Numbered from the stretch's first letter, positions 25,601 to 35,990 are shown. The stretch is 64,000 nt of DNA from Mytilus galloprovincialis (GCF_965363235.1 NC_134843.1:67805865-67869864), one strand, 5' to 3'. Notes: generated from the letters alone by a model not told the origin. Numbers and translations: made by a program.

Positions 25601-28600
25601 TTTTATATAGTAACACCACTGGCCCTTCAGTAACTCCAATGACATAAAAGTATCACCATTGACATCACATTTAAAATTTAATCTTTATTAAGTTCTGAAC
25701 ACAGAGCAAAGAACACCGAGCAAAAGAAAAAGATAAAAAAATAATTCTTAGGCTTAAATATCTCAAACTATATATTAACATAACATCAATAACTAAAAAT
25801 GTCAATAGTGTTACTAAATAGTGTCATTGGTGTTACCATCATACATCAGTTTGTGAAAACTGTGTATATGTAATACTTGATATTGTTAAAACATTGTTAA
25901 ATAAGTATTGTTTTCGTAAATAATATGATGTTTCGCTTGTTAAGCATGAAAAATACACAAAACAATGGTGATTGTCATGATATATTCAGTGGTGTTACTG
26001 AACTGGTCAATGGTGTTATTTTATCAAAATGGTCTCACCATTGACAGTAACACCAATGATTTAAGGTGTATTTTAAGATTTAGCTACGAAATAAGTGCTC
26101 CATTTCACTATTTATATATGTTATTCCCGGTGCATGTTTCTATAATCAATATATTTCATAATTCAAAGTTCAGGAAATGTTTTCAAAAAAAGATTTGTAT
26201 AAGGGTACACCATGGACACTGTTTTCAATTATGATATAGCTTTTACTTACTTTTAAGATTTTTTCACTAAATTTTCAACATAATTGTTTTTTTTTGTGCT
26301 TACAGGTAATATTGCTAAGGAAGAAACTGTTGTAAATGCACAAATCTTGCGAAAGATAACTCTTATCCTACTAATTTGTCCTTTGGTTACACCATTGACT
26401 TAAAAAATGTAACATTTCCTTTTGGTGAATTTTTTTATTATAAAACCAACATACACCTCCTAAATCTTTAAACAAATGTTTGTATGTATCAAAATGCAAT
26501 AAAAAGTGATAATAAAAAAACAAATCATATGAATAATAGTCCTATTTCAAGTCTGAAAGGATTTATAGTATAAAAATAACCGTTAATTCTGGCTATCTCC
26601 AAGGGTTTAAGAAAACATTAAGGATGTTTTTATAACATTTCATACTGTAAACTGTATATTGTGTATCACAAAACATTCATATCTAACATATGCAAGCGTT
26701 ATTTTGATATATTTTCATGTCTGTGACTTAAAAAGATCCAATAACATAGTGTTGCATGTTTTTTTGATAATTACCCATATATTTCAATGAACCGTGTTAA
26801 AGCTACGATATTTCGATAGAACGTGTAATCATTTGCAATTGAAGCATTCAATACAGAACTAAATCTCATACGTAAATACAAATCCCTATATGCATGTAAC
26901 ATTTCTGTATATTATATTTAAAGGATCATTGTACAATACTGTGAGTGGAACTGTCATAACTACTGATATGCAAACTCAAAGACTGGCAGGTTTGTTTATT
27001 CAGAACCTCTGAATGCGCTTTTATTACAGTGTTGCATCTTTCCAGTCTGGTATTTGCACATTGCCATACTTCAGCCGTTGAATTTCACATAACATATTTT
27101 TGGGGGCTTTTTACTTATTAAAGAAGATTCTTGTCAGATTTATTTACCTTACTACAAAACAATATTCAAAAGAAAAACCTTTGCTCATTGTTTGACCCGT
27201 AGTTGATGATGTCAGTGTCATTTAGCCATACGATGACCTTTTAGTAGTTTATTTCTGTGTCATTTTGCTCTACGGTTACCTGTAGTTATTTATTTCTGTG
27301 TCAATTAGTCTCTACTTGAGAGTTGTCTCATTGGCAATCATACCACATCTTATAATTTTTATACTTCTATACATTATTCTGCATGAACATATAATACTAA
27401 CAGTCATTTATTTAGTTAATTATTTGTGAACAACTTTTGCTGATGGTTGTACATCATTTATTCATTCATATCCAACATAGAAACTTTCCTATATCCATAA
27501 ATGTAAACCTCTCTTTTAATTGATCAATTTAAACGCAAGATATTAATCTATAGTGAAAAAACTCATCATAGATACCAGAACTAAATTTTGTATATACGCC
27601 AGACGTACGTTTCTTCTACAAAAGACCCATCAGTGACGCTCGAATCCAAAAAGGTTGAAAAGGCCAAAATAAAGTACGAAGTTGAAGAGCAATGAGGACC
27701 AAAATTCCTAAAAGTTTTGCCAAATACAGCTAAAGTAATTGTTTTCTTTACGTGTAAAATATCGTTCGGGGCATATCGAATGTCTAGGGCTAAATAAACC
27801 TGCAAATATTTAAAACAGCTAGCCAAATCCCAAGCATTTAATAATTATATTGCATCAAATTAATTGTTTAAGCAGTTCGTCATAATTTAAAACAAATATA
27901 CGTTATAACGAGTTGAATATTCATCACTTCGGTATTTAATATGCTTTTGTTCGCTTCGACTTCTCTGAGATTAAAACTTAAGATTTAAGCAAATGAACTA
28001 TTATTTCACTTATATATGAAGACATCAAGACATCAACAACCATTTACAATGAAGCCATCGATGCAGACCGACCTGAAACAGGTAAGACATATTGAAATTT
28101 AGTGGCCCCTTAAAGGGGCATTATCTGTCAATCCATGTTCAACATTTTAACTTATGTTCTCATATTAGATTTACAACATACTAAGTTGAAGGCCGTACGG
28201 TGACTTATAGTTGTTAATGTCTGTGTCATTTTGGTCTCTTGTGGATAGTTGTCTCATTGGCAATCATACCACATCTTCTTTTTCTTTTTATATCAAATTT
28301 ATATACATGTACATAATTACAATACGTCTGAAATAAACAATAAACAATGCATATACTCGATCATACTTCGTGTGTATTTTAACATATACGCCGTCTAATT
28401 AACTTTCGATATAACCTCCGTAGACTGCCGACTGTCACATAACCCGATACACATGATTAAAAATAAACTAGTGACCTCTTGCAATTGAACTTTGTTTTAA
28501 GGTCTGTTTGATTTGATATTATAAGTTAAAAACGTAATTAATTCTCGGTTTTACCTATATAAGAATGATGAAATAGTTCAGCTTTGATTTACTTTTAATG

Positions 28601-30031
28601 TTGACATTATTTTTTTTGTGATGACCAAACACGATTAGTTTATGCGTAACCAATCTCAAGCGACATATGTAATGGGTGATGCTGAAGGTCAAAGGAATAG
28701 AAAATTAGTTAAAAGTCGAACAATTCACCTATAAGGGAATATTTCATCTGCGATGTTTCTTTTTTTTTTTTATTATTTATAACAACATTGTTGTATTATT
28801 TCTCTTTTATTAATGATTGAACCATAGAAAATCCCATTCTGTCTTTTTTCATACCTCGTAGCTAGTGCCCCTTTTATCTGTTATATGTTTTTAAAAATTT
28901 CACTAAAAAAGAGACGAAAGATACCAAGGGGAGAATCTAAACTAACAATCTGAAAAGAGACAAATAAATTATGGCAAAAATATTAAAACGACGAAAAGAC
29001 AAACAACCTATTGATGTTTTTTGCTGATCCATATTGGATTTTATGTACGTAAACAATGCAATATTGAACTCAGTAGCATTATATTATCGAACCATATTTT
29101 TGAAGTTTACATGCGTTTCGCAAGTATGTGAACATCGTATATCTAAAAATGTAAACGTAGAATATTTGAGTGTACAATTGCATATCATTGTTTTCTTGAT
29201 ACAGGTTTTTCATCGAATGAAAAGCTAGTGTACTATGGCCTGTTAGCTGGTGGTCTTGTCTTAGTGTTGTGCTTGTCAGTAACATGTAACATATGTATAA
29301 TTCACAAATACAAAACAGGACAGTTAAATATGCAGCTAGACAAAACTGTAAATGAAAATGCAAACAATGCGTCTAAAGATACCGAAGATCTCTCATCAAA
29401 TTACGAATCCATATGCGAAAGTGAAATGGTCCCAAGTGTATCAAAACTACATACAGAGATGTCTGCTGTAGCAGCACATCCCCATAAAAATAAGTCCGAT
29501 CACAATTCTCCAGCGTCTGAAAGATCGTACTTGGAAGTCATTGCCGATACCATTTACATCAATCCTTGTCTACATTCAAAAGAAAATGGCGAATCAGATA
29601 GTACGCATAAAGTTTCTTCGCCAGAATATGGAGAAGCATTACAGAAAGATCAAAACAGTTCTGATCTTGATTCCTACACGGACGAGTTTGGTCGCAGAGA
29701 ACTTACAAATTCTGAAGCCTCCGTGAATATGAGTACCCGTAATATCGATGCGTTAGACAGTTTTCCTGCATTCTGTGCAGGTGAACTCAGCAATGAACGA
29801 TTATACAGTCACGACGAAGTATATGTTTATTGCAAACCAAACAAAGAAGATTCTTTGTCGATGGTAAACTTTGCTGGATTATCCGAATCGGGAAGTCCGG
29901 TAGACGAAAACGATCAACATATCGTTTTACAAAATGATGACGGACAAGTCAATCCTTATGAAAATCTAACAAGAATCGATAAAAACGACGTACACGACTA
30001 CAATACTTGTATAGTTCCACCAAGATATTGA
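16344..30031 (+). CDS. Ig-domain type I membrane receptor with tyrosine-rich tail (5' end not found)
   Basis: Predicted exons: 16,344-16,658, 17,268-17,312, 26,924-26,989, 28,022-28,081 and 29,205-30,031. Every junction is phase 1 and the frame stays open for 436 codons to a TGA. The order is one V-type immunoglobulin domain, a Thr/Ser-rich stalk from three short exons, a membrane helix, and a cytoplasmic tail of about 240 residues with at least six tyrosine motifs. It should act at the cell surface as a binding and signalling receptor, perhaps inhibitory or adaptor-recruiting; the ligand is unknown. No signal-peptide exon was found upstream, so the start is missing or lies outside. The second intron here (9.6 kb) holds a foldback element and a DIRS-like element. 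Exon calls rest on AG/GT signals, frame and domain sense; no transcript has been seen. A further membrane exon at 36,000 may be an alternative end. Confidence 0.72.
16740..17260. other. Intron, nothing else seen
   Basis: AT-rich, no open frame of note. A short piece near 16,840-16,930 resembles 17,900-18,015 (both end GGA then CCGCCACTGATTA), a small dispersed repeat. Confidence 0.5.
17268..17312 (+). CDS. Exon: short stalk segment
   Basis: Fifteen-codon symmetric phase 1 exon, TTTTGACAG acceptor and AAAG/GTATAA donor. It encodes a polar Thr-rich peptide (HINTTRVTDEYSTK) with one N-x-T site. It is short, so support comes mainly from frame and splice signals. Confidence 0.62.
17320..18885. 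other. Intron, nothing supported
   Basis: AT-rich intronic DNA with the small repeat piece near 17,900-18,015. I looked for further Ig or stalk exons and found none with both splice signals and frame. Confidence 0.5.
18898..19280. mobile_element. Foldback/MITE with about 100 bp inverted ends and 9-base target duplication
   Basis: The left arm (from 18,898) is nearly the exact complement of the right arm (to 19,280), starting CAATCTAATTAAAAACC and ending GGTTTTTAATTAGATTG, with about 185 bp between. The nine bases GGGTGATCG flank both sides in direct orientation (18,889-18,897 and 19,281-19,289). A 9-base duplication with long inverted ends fits a Mutator-type non-autonomous element. The two short mirrored open frames are the arms. 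Confidence 0.85.
19362..19517. repeat. DIRS element, left terminal inverted repeat
   Basis: About 155 bp, matching 24,617-24,772 in inverted orientation. Outside it, 19,297-19,361 is a unique end that recurs inverted in the internal complementary region. Confidence 0.9.
20208..20340. repeat. DIRS element, internal complementary region
   Basis: Contains, joined back to back, the complement of the left outer end (GGGCGCTTTGCGCCC and its flanks) and of the right outer end (AAGATTTTCGTGAGATATAA). The junction carries AATT. This arrangement is the hallmark of DIRS elements, which use it to restore complete ends through a circular intermediate. Confidence 0.9.
20340..21450 (-). pseudogene. DIRS tyrosine recombinase region
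   Basis: Shows an N-terminal core-binding part (SGTRSSYDSAWNKWSSWC) and a catalytic part with the HSCR motif and a late tyrosine context (FNKFYFR). It overlaps the end of the reverse transcriptase region in another frame, a known layout in this family. Treated as a fossil; broken. Confidence 0.85.
21146..23401 (-). pseudogene. DIRS reverse transcriptase / RNase H region
   Basis: Reverse transcriptase motifs are plain: VPKKGGGQRPVINLKGLN, KIDLTDAYL, SLPFGIAVAPRIFTK and the catalytic YLDDILI. RNase H follows (IQSDASLSGWGA, LELKA, MDNTTAIVYVNK). Treated as a fossil; near complete but broken. Confidence 0.92.
23263..24606 (-). pseudogene. DIRS gag-like region
   Basis: A long frame with a Ser/Glu-rich acidic stretch, a basic patch and a conserved-looking middle with SLNWPIPSSKGLKALETDRF, typical of the first protein of DIRS elements. 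The C-terminal part is Gln/Asn-rich and overlaps the start of the reverse transcriptase region. It looks intact in itself. Treated as part of the fossil element. Confidence 0.75.
24617..24772. repeat. DIRS element, right terminal inverted repeat
   Basis: Inverted partner of 19,362-19,517, identical by eye over about 155 bp. Confidence 0.9.
24794..26920. other. Intron, no gene; recurrent GTGTTAC/CATTGAC words
   Basis: Low-complexity AT-rich intronic DNA. Between 25,605 and 26,405 the words GTGTTAC(C), TCATTGGTG and CACCATTGAC keep recurring in both orientations without a fixed period. Confidence 0.5.
26924..26989 (+). CDS. Exon: short stalk segment
   Basis: A 66 bp symmetric phase 1 exon after TATATTTAAAG, with GGCAG/GTTTGT as donor. 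It encodes Thr/Ser-rich sequence including VSGTVITTDMQTQRLA. The acceptor is weaker than those of the other stalk exons. Confidence 0.55.
27180..27350 (-). repeat. Dispersed repeat family E fragment, reverse
   Basis: Ends in TTGTCTCATTGGCAATCATA, shared with 28,245-28,275 and 7,975-7,998. Lies in an intron of the Ig receptor. Confidence 0.7.
27590..27835 (+). repeat. Dispersed repeat family C, copy 1
   Basis: Carries CGCCAGACGTACGTTTCTTC, CATCAGTGACGCTCGAATCC and AGTACGAAGTTGAAGAGCA. The same order is seen (partly reversed) at 51,675-52,050 and 61,270-61,370. Intronic. Confidence 0.75.
28022..28081 (+). CDS. Exon: short stalk segment
   Basis: A 60 bp symmetric phase 1 exon with a strong ACAG/GTAAGA donor. 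It encodes an acidic polar peptide (TSTTIYNEAIDADRPET). The donor could join either the long-tail exon at 29,205 or the short-tail exon at 36,000 in frame. Confidence 0.62.
28190..28285 (-). repeat. Dispersed repeat family E fragment, reverse
   Basis: AAGGCCGTACGGTGACTTAT through TTGTCTCATTGGCAATCATA, as in the other copies. Intronic, just after the third stalk exon. Confidence 0.7.
28905..29012 (+). repeat. Dispersed repeat family D, truncated copy
   Basis: GAGACGAAAGATACCAAGGG at the start, then an AAAGACAAACAA word. The family is better seen at 63,838-64,000. Confidence 0.6.
29205..30031 (+). CDS. Exon: membrane helix and tyrosine-rich cytoplasmic tail
   Basis: Acceptor TTGATACAG, phase 1. 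An 8-residue juxtamembrane piece leads to a helix (LLAGGLVLVLCLSVTCNIC) followed by basic residues, then a tail of about 240 residues. Tyrosine motifs seen in order: SNYESI (fits the ITIM consensus), SYLEV, IYINP (Y-x-N, a Grb2-type SH2 site), EYGEAL, EVYVY and NPYENL (both Y-x-N and Y-x-x-L). The tail is rich in Ser, Asp, Glu and Asn, so probably disordered. Motif meaning is inferred from vertebrate SH2 rules. Confidence 0.85.
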
Positions 30032-30142
30032 AATTTGTAAATATGTTACCTCTGCTGCCGATATGAGTAGAGCCAGAACGGTTTTAATTTGGTTATTTTA
30101 ATATCATGTCTTAAAACAATAATTATGATTCTGAATATTCAT

Positions 30143-30148
30143 AATAAA
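30143..30148 (+). terminator. Poly(A) signal of the Ig receptor (long-tail form)
   Basis: AATAAA 112 bases after the stop codon, the first such hexamer in the 3' region. Confidence 0.6.
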
Positions 30149-30154
30149 ATAATA

Positions 30155-30480
30155 GAAAGGAGAAAAATACCAAAGGGTCATTCATAAGTCATAAGTCGAA
30201 AAAAAAAACCCGGAAAACGCCTTAACTAAGAAATAAAAAGCCCAACGATCAAACATCAGTACACAAGACACAATATAGAAAACTATTACGACTAAGCAAC
30301 ACGACCCCCTACCAACAACTAGGGGTGATATCTGGTGCTCCGGAAAGGTAAGCGATCCTTCTCCACCAGTAACATCCGGTGTGTTGGCCATGTAAGTACA
30401 AACCCGGTGATAAGTCTAATTTGCTAAGTCACATTCGGGGAAAAGGACGGGATTGTAGTTACGACAGTTGGAACATATCT
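30155..30480 (+). repeat. Dispersed repeat family D
   Basis: Starts with AGGAGAAAAATACCAAAGGG and includes TAGGGGTGATATCTGGTGCT and CCGGTGTGTTGG. Related to 28,905, 36,345 and 63,838. Directly follows the 3' end of the Ig gene. Confidence 0.7.
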
Positions 30481-30499
30481 GGCGTCATCTCTGAAAAAA

Positions 30500-30690
30500 G
30501 TTAAATAACAAAAATACTGAACTCCGAGGAAAATTCAAAACGGAAATTCCCTAATTAAATGGCAAAATGAAACGATAAATCACATCAAACGAATAGAAAA
30601 CAACTGTATCTTAACGATCGACAATTTTTTGAAGGCGTCCGTAAAATTTACAAAGCGATGATTTTGACTTCACCATTTGAACTCTTGGTT
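30500..30690 (+). repeat. Dispersed repeat family B fragment
   Basis: The words ATACTGAACTCCGAGGAAAA and TTCCCTAATTAAATGGCAAA match the starts of the copies at 37,350 and 44,410. The rest is lost. Confidence 0.55.
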
Positions 30691-30694
30691 TTTT

Positions 30695-33175
30695 AGGTCA
30701 CCTTTCCAAAAGGAAATGTGAGTTTTTGCCATCACTTGGCGTCCGTCGTCGTCCGTCCGTCGTCGTCAGTCCGTCCGTCGTCGTCAGTCCGTCGTAAACT
30801 ATTTCAAAGATCTTCTCCTCTGAAACTACTGAACCAATTCAAACCAAACTTCATCTGATTGATTCCTAGGGTATCTAGAATAAAGTTTGTGTTTTAATTC
30901 CCTTTTCATAAAAAAAACCATGGCCGCCATGGATAAAAATAGAACATAGGGGTAAAATGCAATTTTTAGCTTATAACTCAAAAACCAAAGCATTTAGAGC
31001 AAATCTGACATGCGGGGGGGGGGGGGGGGGGGCTAAAATTGTTATCAGGTCAAGATCTATCTGCCCTGAAATTTTCAGATGAATCGAACAACCCGTTGTT
31101 GGGTTGCTGCCCCTGAATTGGTAATTTTAAGGAAATTTTGCTGTTTTTGGTTATTATCATGAATATTATTATAGATAGAGATAAACTGTAAACAGCAAAA
31201 ATGTTCAGCAAACATAGGGGTAAAATCAGGTTTTGGCTTATAACTCAAAAACCAAAGCATTTAGAGCAAATCTGACAGAGTTAAATGGTTTATCAGGTCA
31301 AGATCTATCTGCCCTGAAATTTTCAGATGAATCAGACAACCGATTGTTAGGTTGCTGCCTCTGAATTGGTTATTTTAAGGAAATTTTGCTGTTTTTGGTT
31401 ATTATCATGAATATTATTATAGATAGAGATAAACTGTAAACAGCAAAAATGTTCAGCAAAGTAAGATTAACAATTAAGTCAACATGACCGAAATGGTCAG
31501 TTGACCCCTTTAGGAGTGATGACCATTCATAGTCAATTTTTAACCATCTTCCGTAAATCTTAGTTATCTTTTACAAAAATCTTCTCCTCTAAAACTACTG
31601 GGCCAAATTGAACCAAACTTGGCAACAATCATCATTGGGGTAACTAGTTCAAAAATTGTGTCCGGTGACCCGGCCAACCAACCAAGATGTCCACCATGGC
31701 TAAAAATAGAACATAGGGGTAAAATCAGGTTTTGGCTTATAACTCAAAAACTAAAGCATTTAGAGCAAATCTGACAGAATTAAATGGTTTATCAGGTCAA
31801 GATCTATCTGCCCTGAAATTTTCAGATGAATCAGACAACCGATTGTTAGGTTGCTGCCTCTGAATTGGTTATTTTAAGGAAATTTTGCTGTTTTTGGTTA
31901 TTATCATGAATATTATTATAGATAGAGATAAACTGTAAACAGCAAAAATGTTCAGCAAAGTAAGATTTACAAATAAGTCAACATGACCGAAATGACCCCT
32001 TTAGGAGTTATGGCCCTATATAGTCAATTTTTAACCATTTTCCGTAAATCTTAGTTATGTTTTACAAAAATCTTCTCCCGAGAAACTACTGGGCCAAATT
32101 TAACCAAACATGGCCAAAATCATTATTAGGGTATTTAGTTTAAAAATTGTGTCTGGTGACCCGGCTAACCAACCAAGATGGCCGCTATGGCTAAAAATAG
32201 AACATAGGGGTAAAATCAGGTTTTGGCTTATAACTCAAAAACCAAAGCATTTAGAGCAAATCTGACAGAGTTAAATGGTTTATCAGGTCAAGATCTATCT
32301 GCCCTGAAATTTTCAGATGAATCAGACAACCGATTGTTAGGTTGCTGCCTCTGAATTGGTTATTTTAAGGAAATTTTGCTGTTTTTGGTTATTATCATGA
32401 ATATTATTATAGATAGAGATAAACTGTAAACAGCAAAAATGTTCAGCAAAGTAAGATTTACAAATAAGTCAACATGACCGAAATGGTCAGTTGACCTCTT
32501 TAGGAGTTATGGCCCTTTATAGTCAATTTTTAACCATTTTCCGTAAATCTTAGTTATGTTTTAGAAAAATCTTCTCCTCTGAAACTACTGGGCCAAATTT
32601 AACCAAACATGGCCAAAATCATTATTAGTGTATTTAGTTTAAAAATTGTGTCTGGTGACCCGGCTAACCAACCAAGATGGCCGCCATGGCTAAAAATAGA
32701 ACATAGGGGTAAAATGCAGTTTTTAGCTTATAACTCAAAACCCAAAGCATTTAGAGCAAATCTGACATGGGGTAAAATTGTTTACCAAGTCAAGATCTAT
32801 CTGCCCTGAAATTTTCAGATGAATCGGACAACCCGTTGTTGGGTTGCCGCCCCTGAATTGGTAATTAAATTTTTACGGAAATTTTGCTGTTTTTGGTTAT
32901 TATCTTGAATATTATTATAGATGTAGATAAACTGTAAACGGCAATAATGTAATGCTTGGGGTATACAATGTTTTTTTATACTTTCATCATAAATTATATT
33001 ATGAACACGAGACAAACGAGACATTTCAGTGTGTCCACTCTTGTTTTTGCTTTTGAAGATATGACAGAATCGAAGAACCATTTATATAAATTGAAAACCC
33101 AAAATAATCATTGATGGAAGATTTAAGCAAAAAATTTAAGGTGAGCGATTCAGGCTCTTGAGAGCCTCTTGTTTT
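30695..33175. mobile_element. Long repeat element with internal tandem units of about 495 bp
   Basis: Begins TAGGTCACCTTTCC with GTCGTC-rich DNA (about 30,735-30,800) and ends GCTCTTGAGAGCCTCTTGTT. The interior repeats the order: GAACATAGGGGTAAAAT, AAAGCATTTAGAGCAAATCT, TCAGGTCAAGATCTATCTGC, TTGCTGTTTTTGGTTATTAT, GACCGAAATG, TCTTCTCCTCTGAAACTACT. Starts of the first word fall near 30,942, 31,213, 31,706, 32,199 and 32,698. Spacing is about 495 bp except between the first two (270 bp). A 19-base G run lies at 31,014-31,032. Non-coding; the class is unknown. Confidence 0.8.
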
Positions 33176-33260
33176 AAAAGCCTTCTTGTGAGCAATAACC
33201 CTCTATCATGAATATTATGATATTAATTACAGCCTGGCATGTCGTATCAACTGGTATATA

Positions 33261-33330
33261 TATATTTTTCTGTTTAGTATTAATTTTAAATTAAGATCCA
33301 TTTTGTTACATCTTGTGATCAATTTTATTT
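33261..33330 (+). repeat. Direct repeat, left copy (70 bp)
   Basis: Matches 34,605-34,674 with about two differences, from TATATTTTTCTG to AATTTTATTT. The pair brackets about 1.27 kb. Confidence 0.85.
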
Positions 33331-33619
33331 GGCAATCGCCAATGCAGTCATCAGGGTTAAAGAACATCAGTTGTTCGACCTGTTAGTCAAATGCGTTTTG
33401 TTTAAATGTACTTTTTCATTTTTTTTTTGGTCTTTTGGAAAATGTTGTTTGCTTTGAGAAAATGTTGTTTGTGCTGTATTTAGACCCTTCTACAAAGAAA
33501 TTTGTTAAACATGCACACGTATAAAAATTGCGGTTTTTATCCAACGCAATCATAGGTTTAAACGTAGTTTTCAATTTAAGACTTGTTTATTTTTTTTTCG
33601 TTTGGTCTTGTATCATAAA

Positions 33620-34560
33620 ATTGAGAAAGGAAATGGTGAATATGTCAAAGCGACAACCACCCGACCATAGAGCAAACAACAGCCGAAGGCAACCAATGGG
33701 TCTTCAATGTAGCGAGAATTCCCGCACCCGTAGGTGTCCTTCAGCTGGCCCCTAAAATATGCATAATAGTACAGTGATAATGGACGTCATACTAAACTCC
33801 GAATTATACACAAGAAACTAAAATTTAAAATCATACAAGACTAACAAAGGCCAGAGGCTCCTGACTTGGGACAGGCGCAAAATTGCGGCGGGGTTAAACA
33901 TGTTTATGAGATCTCAACCCTCCCCCTATACCTCTAGCCAATGTAGAAAAGTAAAAGAATAACAATACGCACATTAAAATTCAGTTCAAGAGAAGTCCGA
34001 GTCTGATGTCAAAAGATGTAACAAAAGAAAATAAATAAAATGACAATAATACATAAATAACAACAGACTACTAGCAGTTAACTGACATGCCAGCTCCAGA
34101 CCTCAATTAAACTGATTGAAAGATTATGTCTTCATCATATGAATATCAGGTACAATCCCTCCCGTTAGGGGTTTAGTATCATACTATCATAAAATATATG
34201 AGAAGAACATAACCCGTGTCATGCCAACAACTGTTTTTTTAGAAATAAATGTGTTTAGTTCCGATGCAAAGACCCTATCAGTGAATCAATGTTAAAGCCA
34301 AAATATGCAATCTTTAATGACCTGACAACAGTATCGTAACTATATCCCCTTTTAATAAGTCTATTTAAAGGTTTTGTTAGTTTCTGAGGAGAATATGTTT
34401 TCCCTCCGGTTTATATGATCCGTTCATCCTATATTGACTCTTAAAATTCAAGAGTCTATCTAAAATTGAGGGTAAATTATATGGCCTTCCGAATACTGTT
34501 TCGATTCCTAACATCACTGAAGAGACATTTATTGTCGAAATCCGGATCTGGTGTGCAAAA
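33620..34560 (-). repeat. Dispersed repeat family A, longest copy
   Basis: The first 390 bp match the other A copies at 15,800 and 40,795. On the minus strand the far end (about 34,377-34,560) is open and reads a basic peptide including FGRPYNLPSIL and NGSYKPEGKHILLRN, then about 740 bp of non-coding sequence. This looks like the 3' end of a transposon gene with a long trailer, so family A may be the trailer of a mobile element. I cannot name the family. Confidence 0.55.
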
Positions 34561-34604
34561 AAGATATTGACACTGTTTGTGGCATAACATCTTGGCCACA
34601 AGTT

Positions 34605-34674
34605 TATATTTTTCTGTATAGTATTAAATTTAAATTAAGATCCATTTTGTTACATCTTGTGATCAATTTTATTT
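34605..34674 (+). repeat. Direct repeat, right copy (70 bp)
   Basis: Partner of 33,261-33,330; see that entry. Confidence 0.85.
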
Positions 34675-34749
34675 ATAACTGTATTTGTTGTATTCTTTAC
34701 ATCAAGTGTGATGGCAAAGATACGTTCAACAAAGTCACCAAGTATTGAT

Positions 34750-35990
34750 TATCTATTGAGATAACATCATATATTTAGCGGATAGTGAATTAAAAGAAAA
34801 ATGCCAACTTCATTTTTTTGTTAAATATAAGAAGTTCTTGTATAAAATCAGTCTCTTATTAATAAGGAAACAAGTCGGATAGAAGAGGATTATAGTTGGT
34901 TCCCATGGTTGTTTGTTTCATATAGATTATCCGCCCTTTGTCTTTAATATTTGTTATGATTTTGTTATATATGATGTGTGAAAGTATAAAATGTTATGAG
35001 GGTAATGATTCTTCTCCAAGATAACATGCATTCAAGGGAAGTCTATAAGAAATGACAAACTAAGCGTACTACTATATCAACAGGGCAGAAAAAAGTGAAA
35101 AAAATCTAAAAATTAGTCGCATTTGTTCAAATAGGGAAATAGGAAACTAGAAAGCAACGACTTGACTTTAAATGTGCACACAAGCTCTGATATTTCGTTT
35201 AAATATTGGAAAATATATTCGATCTAGATATCATGTCTCAGAATTTAATTTCTAATTTTACTTGTAACAATATGAATAAACTTCAGAAGCATTGAATAAA
35301 ACTAGGCTGTTACCATGGAAAACATTGTTTAGAAAAAAAGTTTCAATAGAATGTCTAAAATAATTTAGATTGTATGTGTTTTGTCCTACATGTAACGATA
35401 TTTTTGAATCACATTTTTTTTTATAAATATGTTAATATTTATGACTTTCAATTTCTCTTATTACATATAACATCTGATAACTTTAGGCAAAACTTCAACC
35501 CCCAATCCCCCTTTTCCCCTTCAGAATTTGTCAAATATTTATATGATAATAAGGAGATGTGGTATGATTGCCAATGAGACAATTATCCACCAAAGTTCAG
35601 ATGAAGTGGTTGCTAAGCAATTAGAATACATGAGATGAAGTTCTTGTATACAAATATAAGATTTGGGTGTTGAGAAATTTTTCAATCGTACAGATGGGAA
35701 GCATCTTCGTCAAATACCGTAGTGCAGCTGGATTTAGAAAAAATTTTAAATTTGTTTTGATGGAATAATTCGAGCGTTACTGATAAGTCTTTTGTACTGA
35801 TGAAACCGCATATCTGTCGTACACAATTTTGAGAAAACGAAATGTATACATACACTCTTTCAAAGTGCAGGTTATTTCTATCTTTTAGTTGTTTAAAAAA
35901 TGCTAATCAATCATAACTTAGCCATATTTTAATGTATGTAAATATATAAATACATCATATGTATTGAAATTTGTTTTTTTTATAAATTCT
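34750..35990. other. No gene seen; repeat fragment at 35,545-35,640
   Basis: AT-rich. 35,550-35,590 carries GAGATGTGGTATGATTGCCA (family E, forward). I searched for an Ig exon that could belong to the membrane exon at 36,000 and saw none. Confidence 0.5.

Noticed and set aside
26307-26385. An extra stalk exon of the Ig receptor after TGCTTACAG
   Set aside because: The acceptor is good but no donor in the right phase follows before the frame stops making sense.
31014-31032. G-quadruplex site at a 19-base G run
   Set aside because: A single homopolymer in a tandem repeat, probably slippage; no sign of function.
33261-34674. A solo LTR pair or small LTR element
   Set aside because: The 70 bp copies are too short, lack TG...CA ends, and nothing between them looks like a primer-binding site or polypurine tract.
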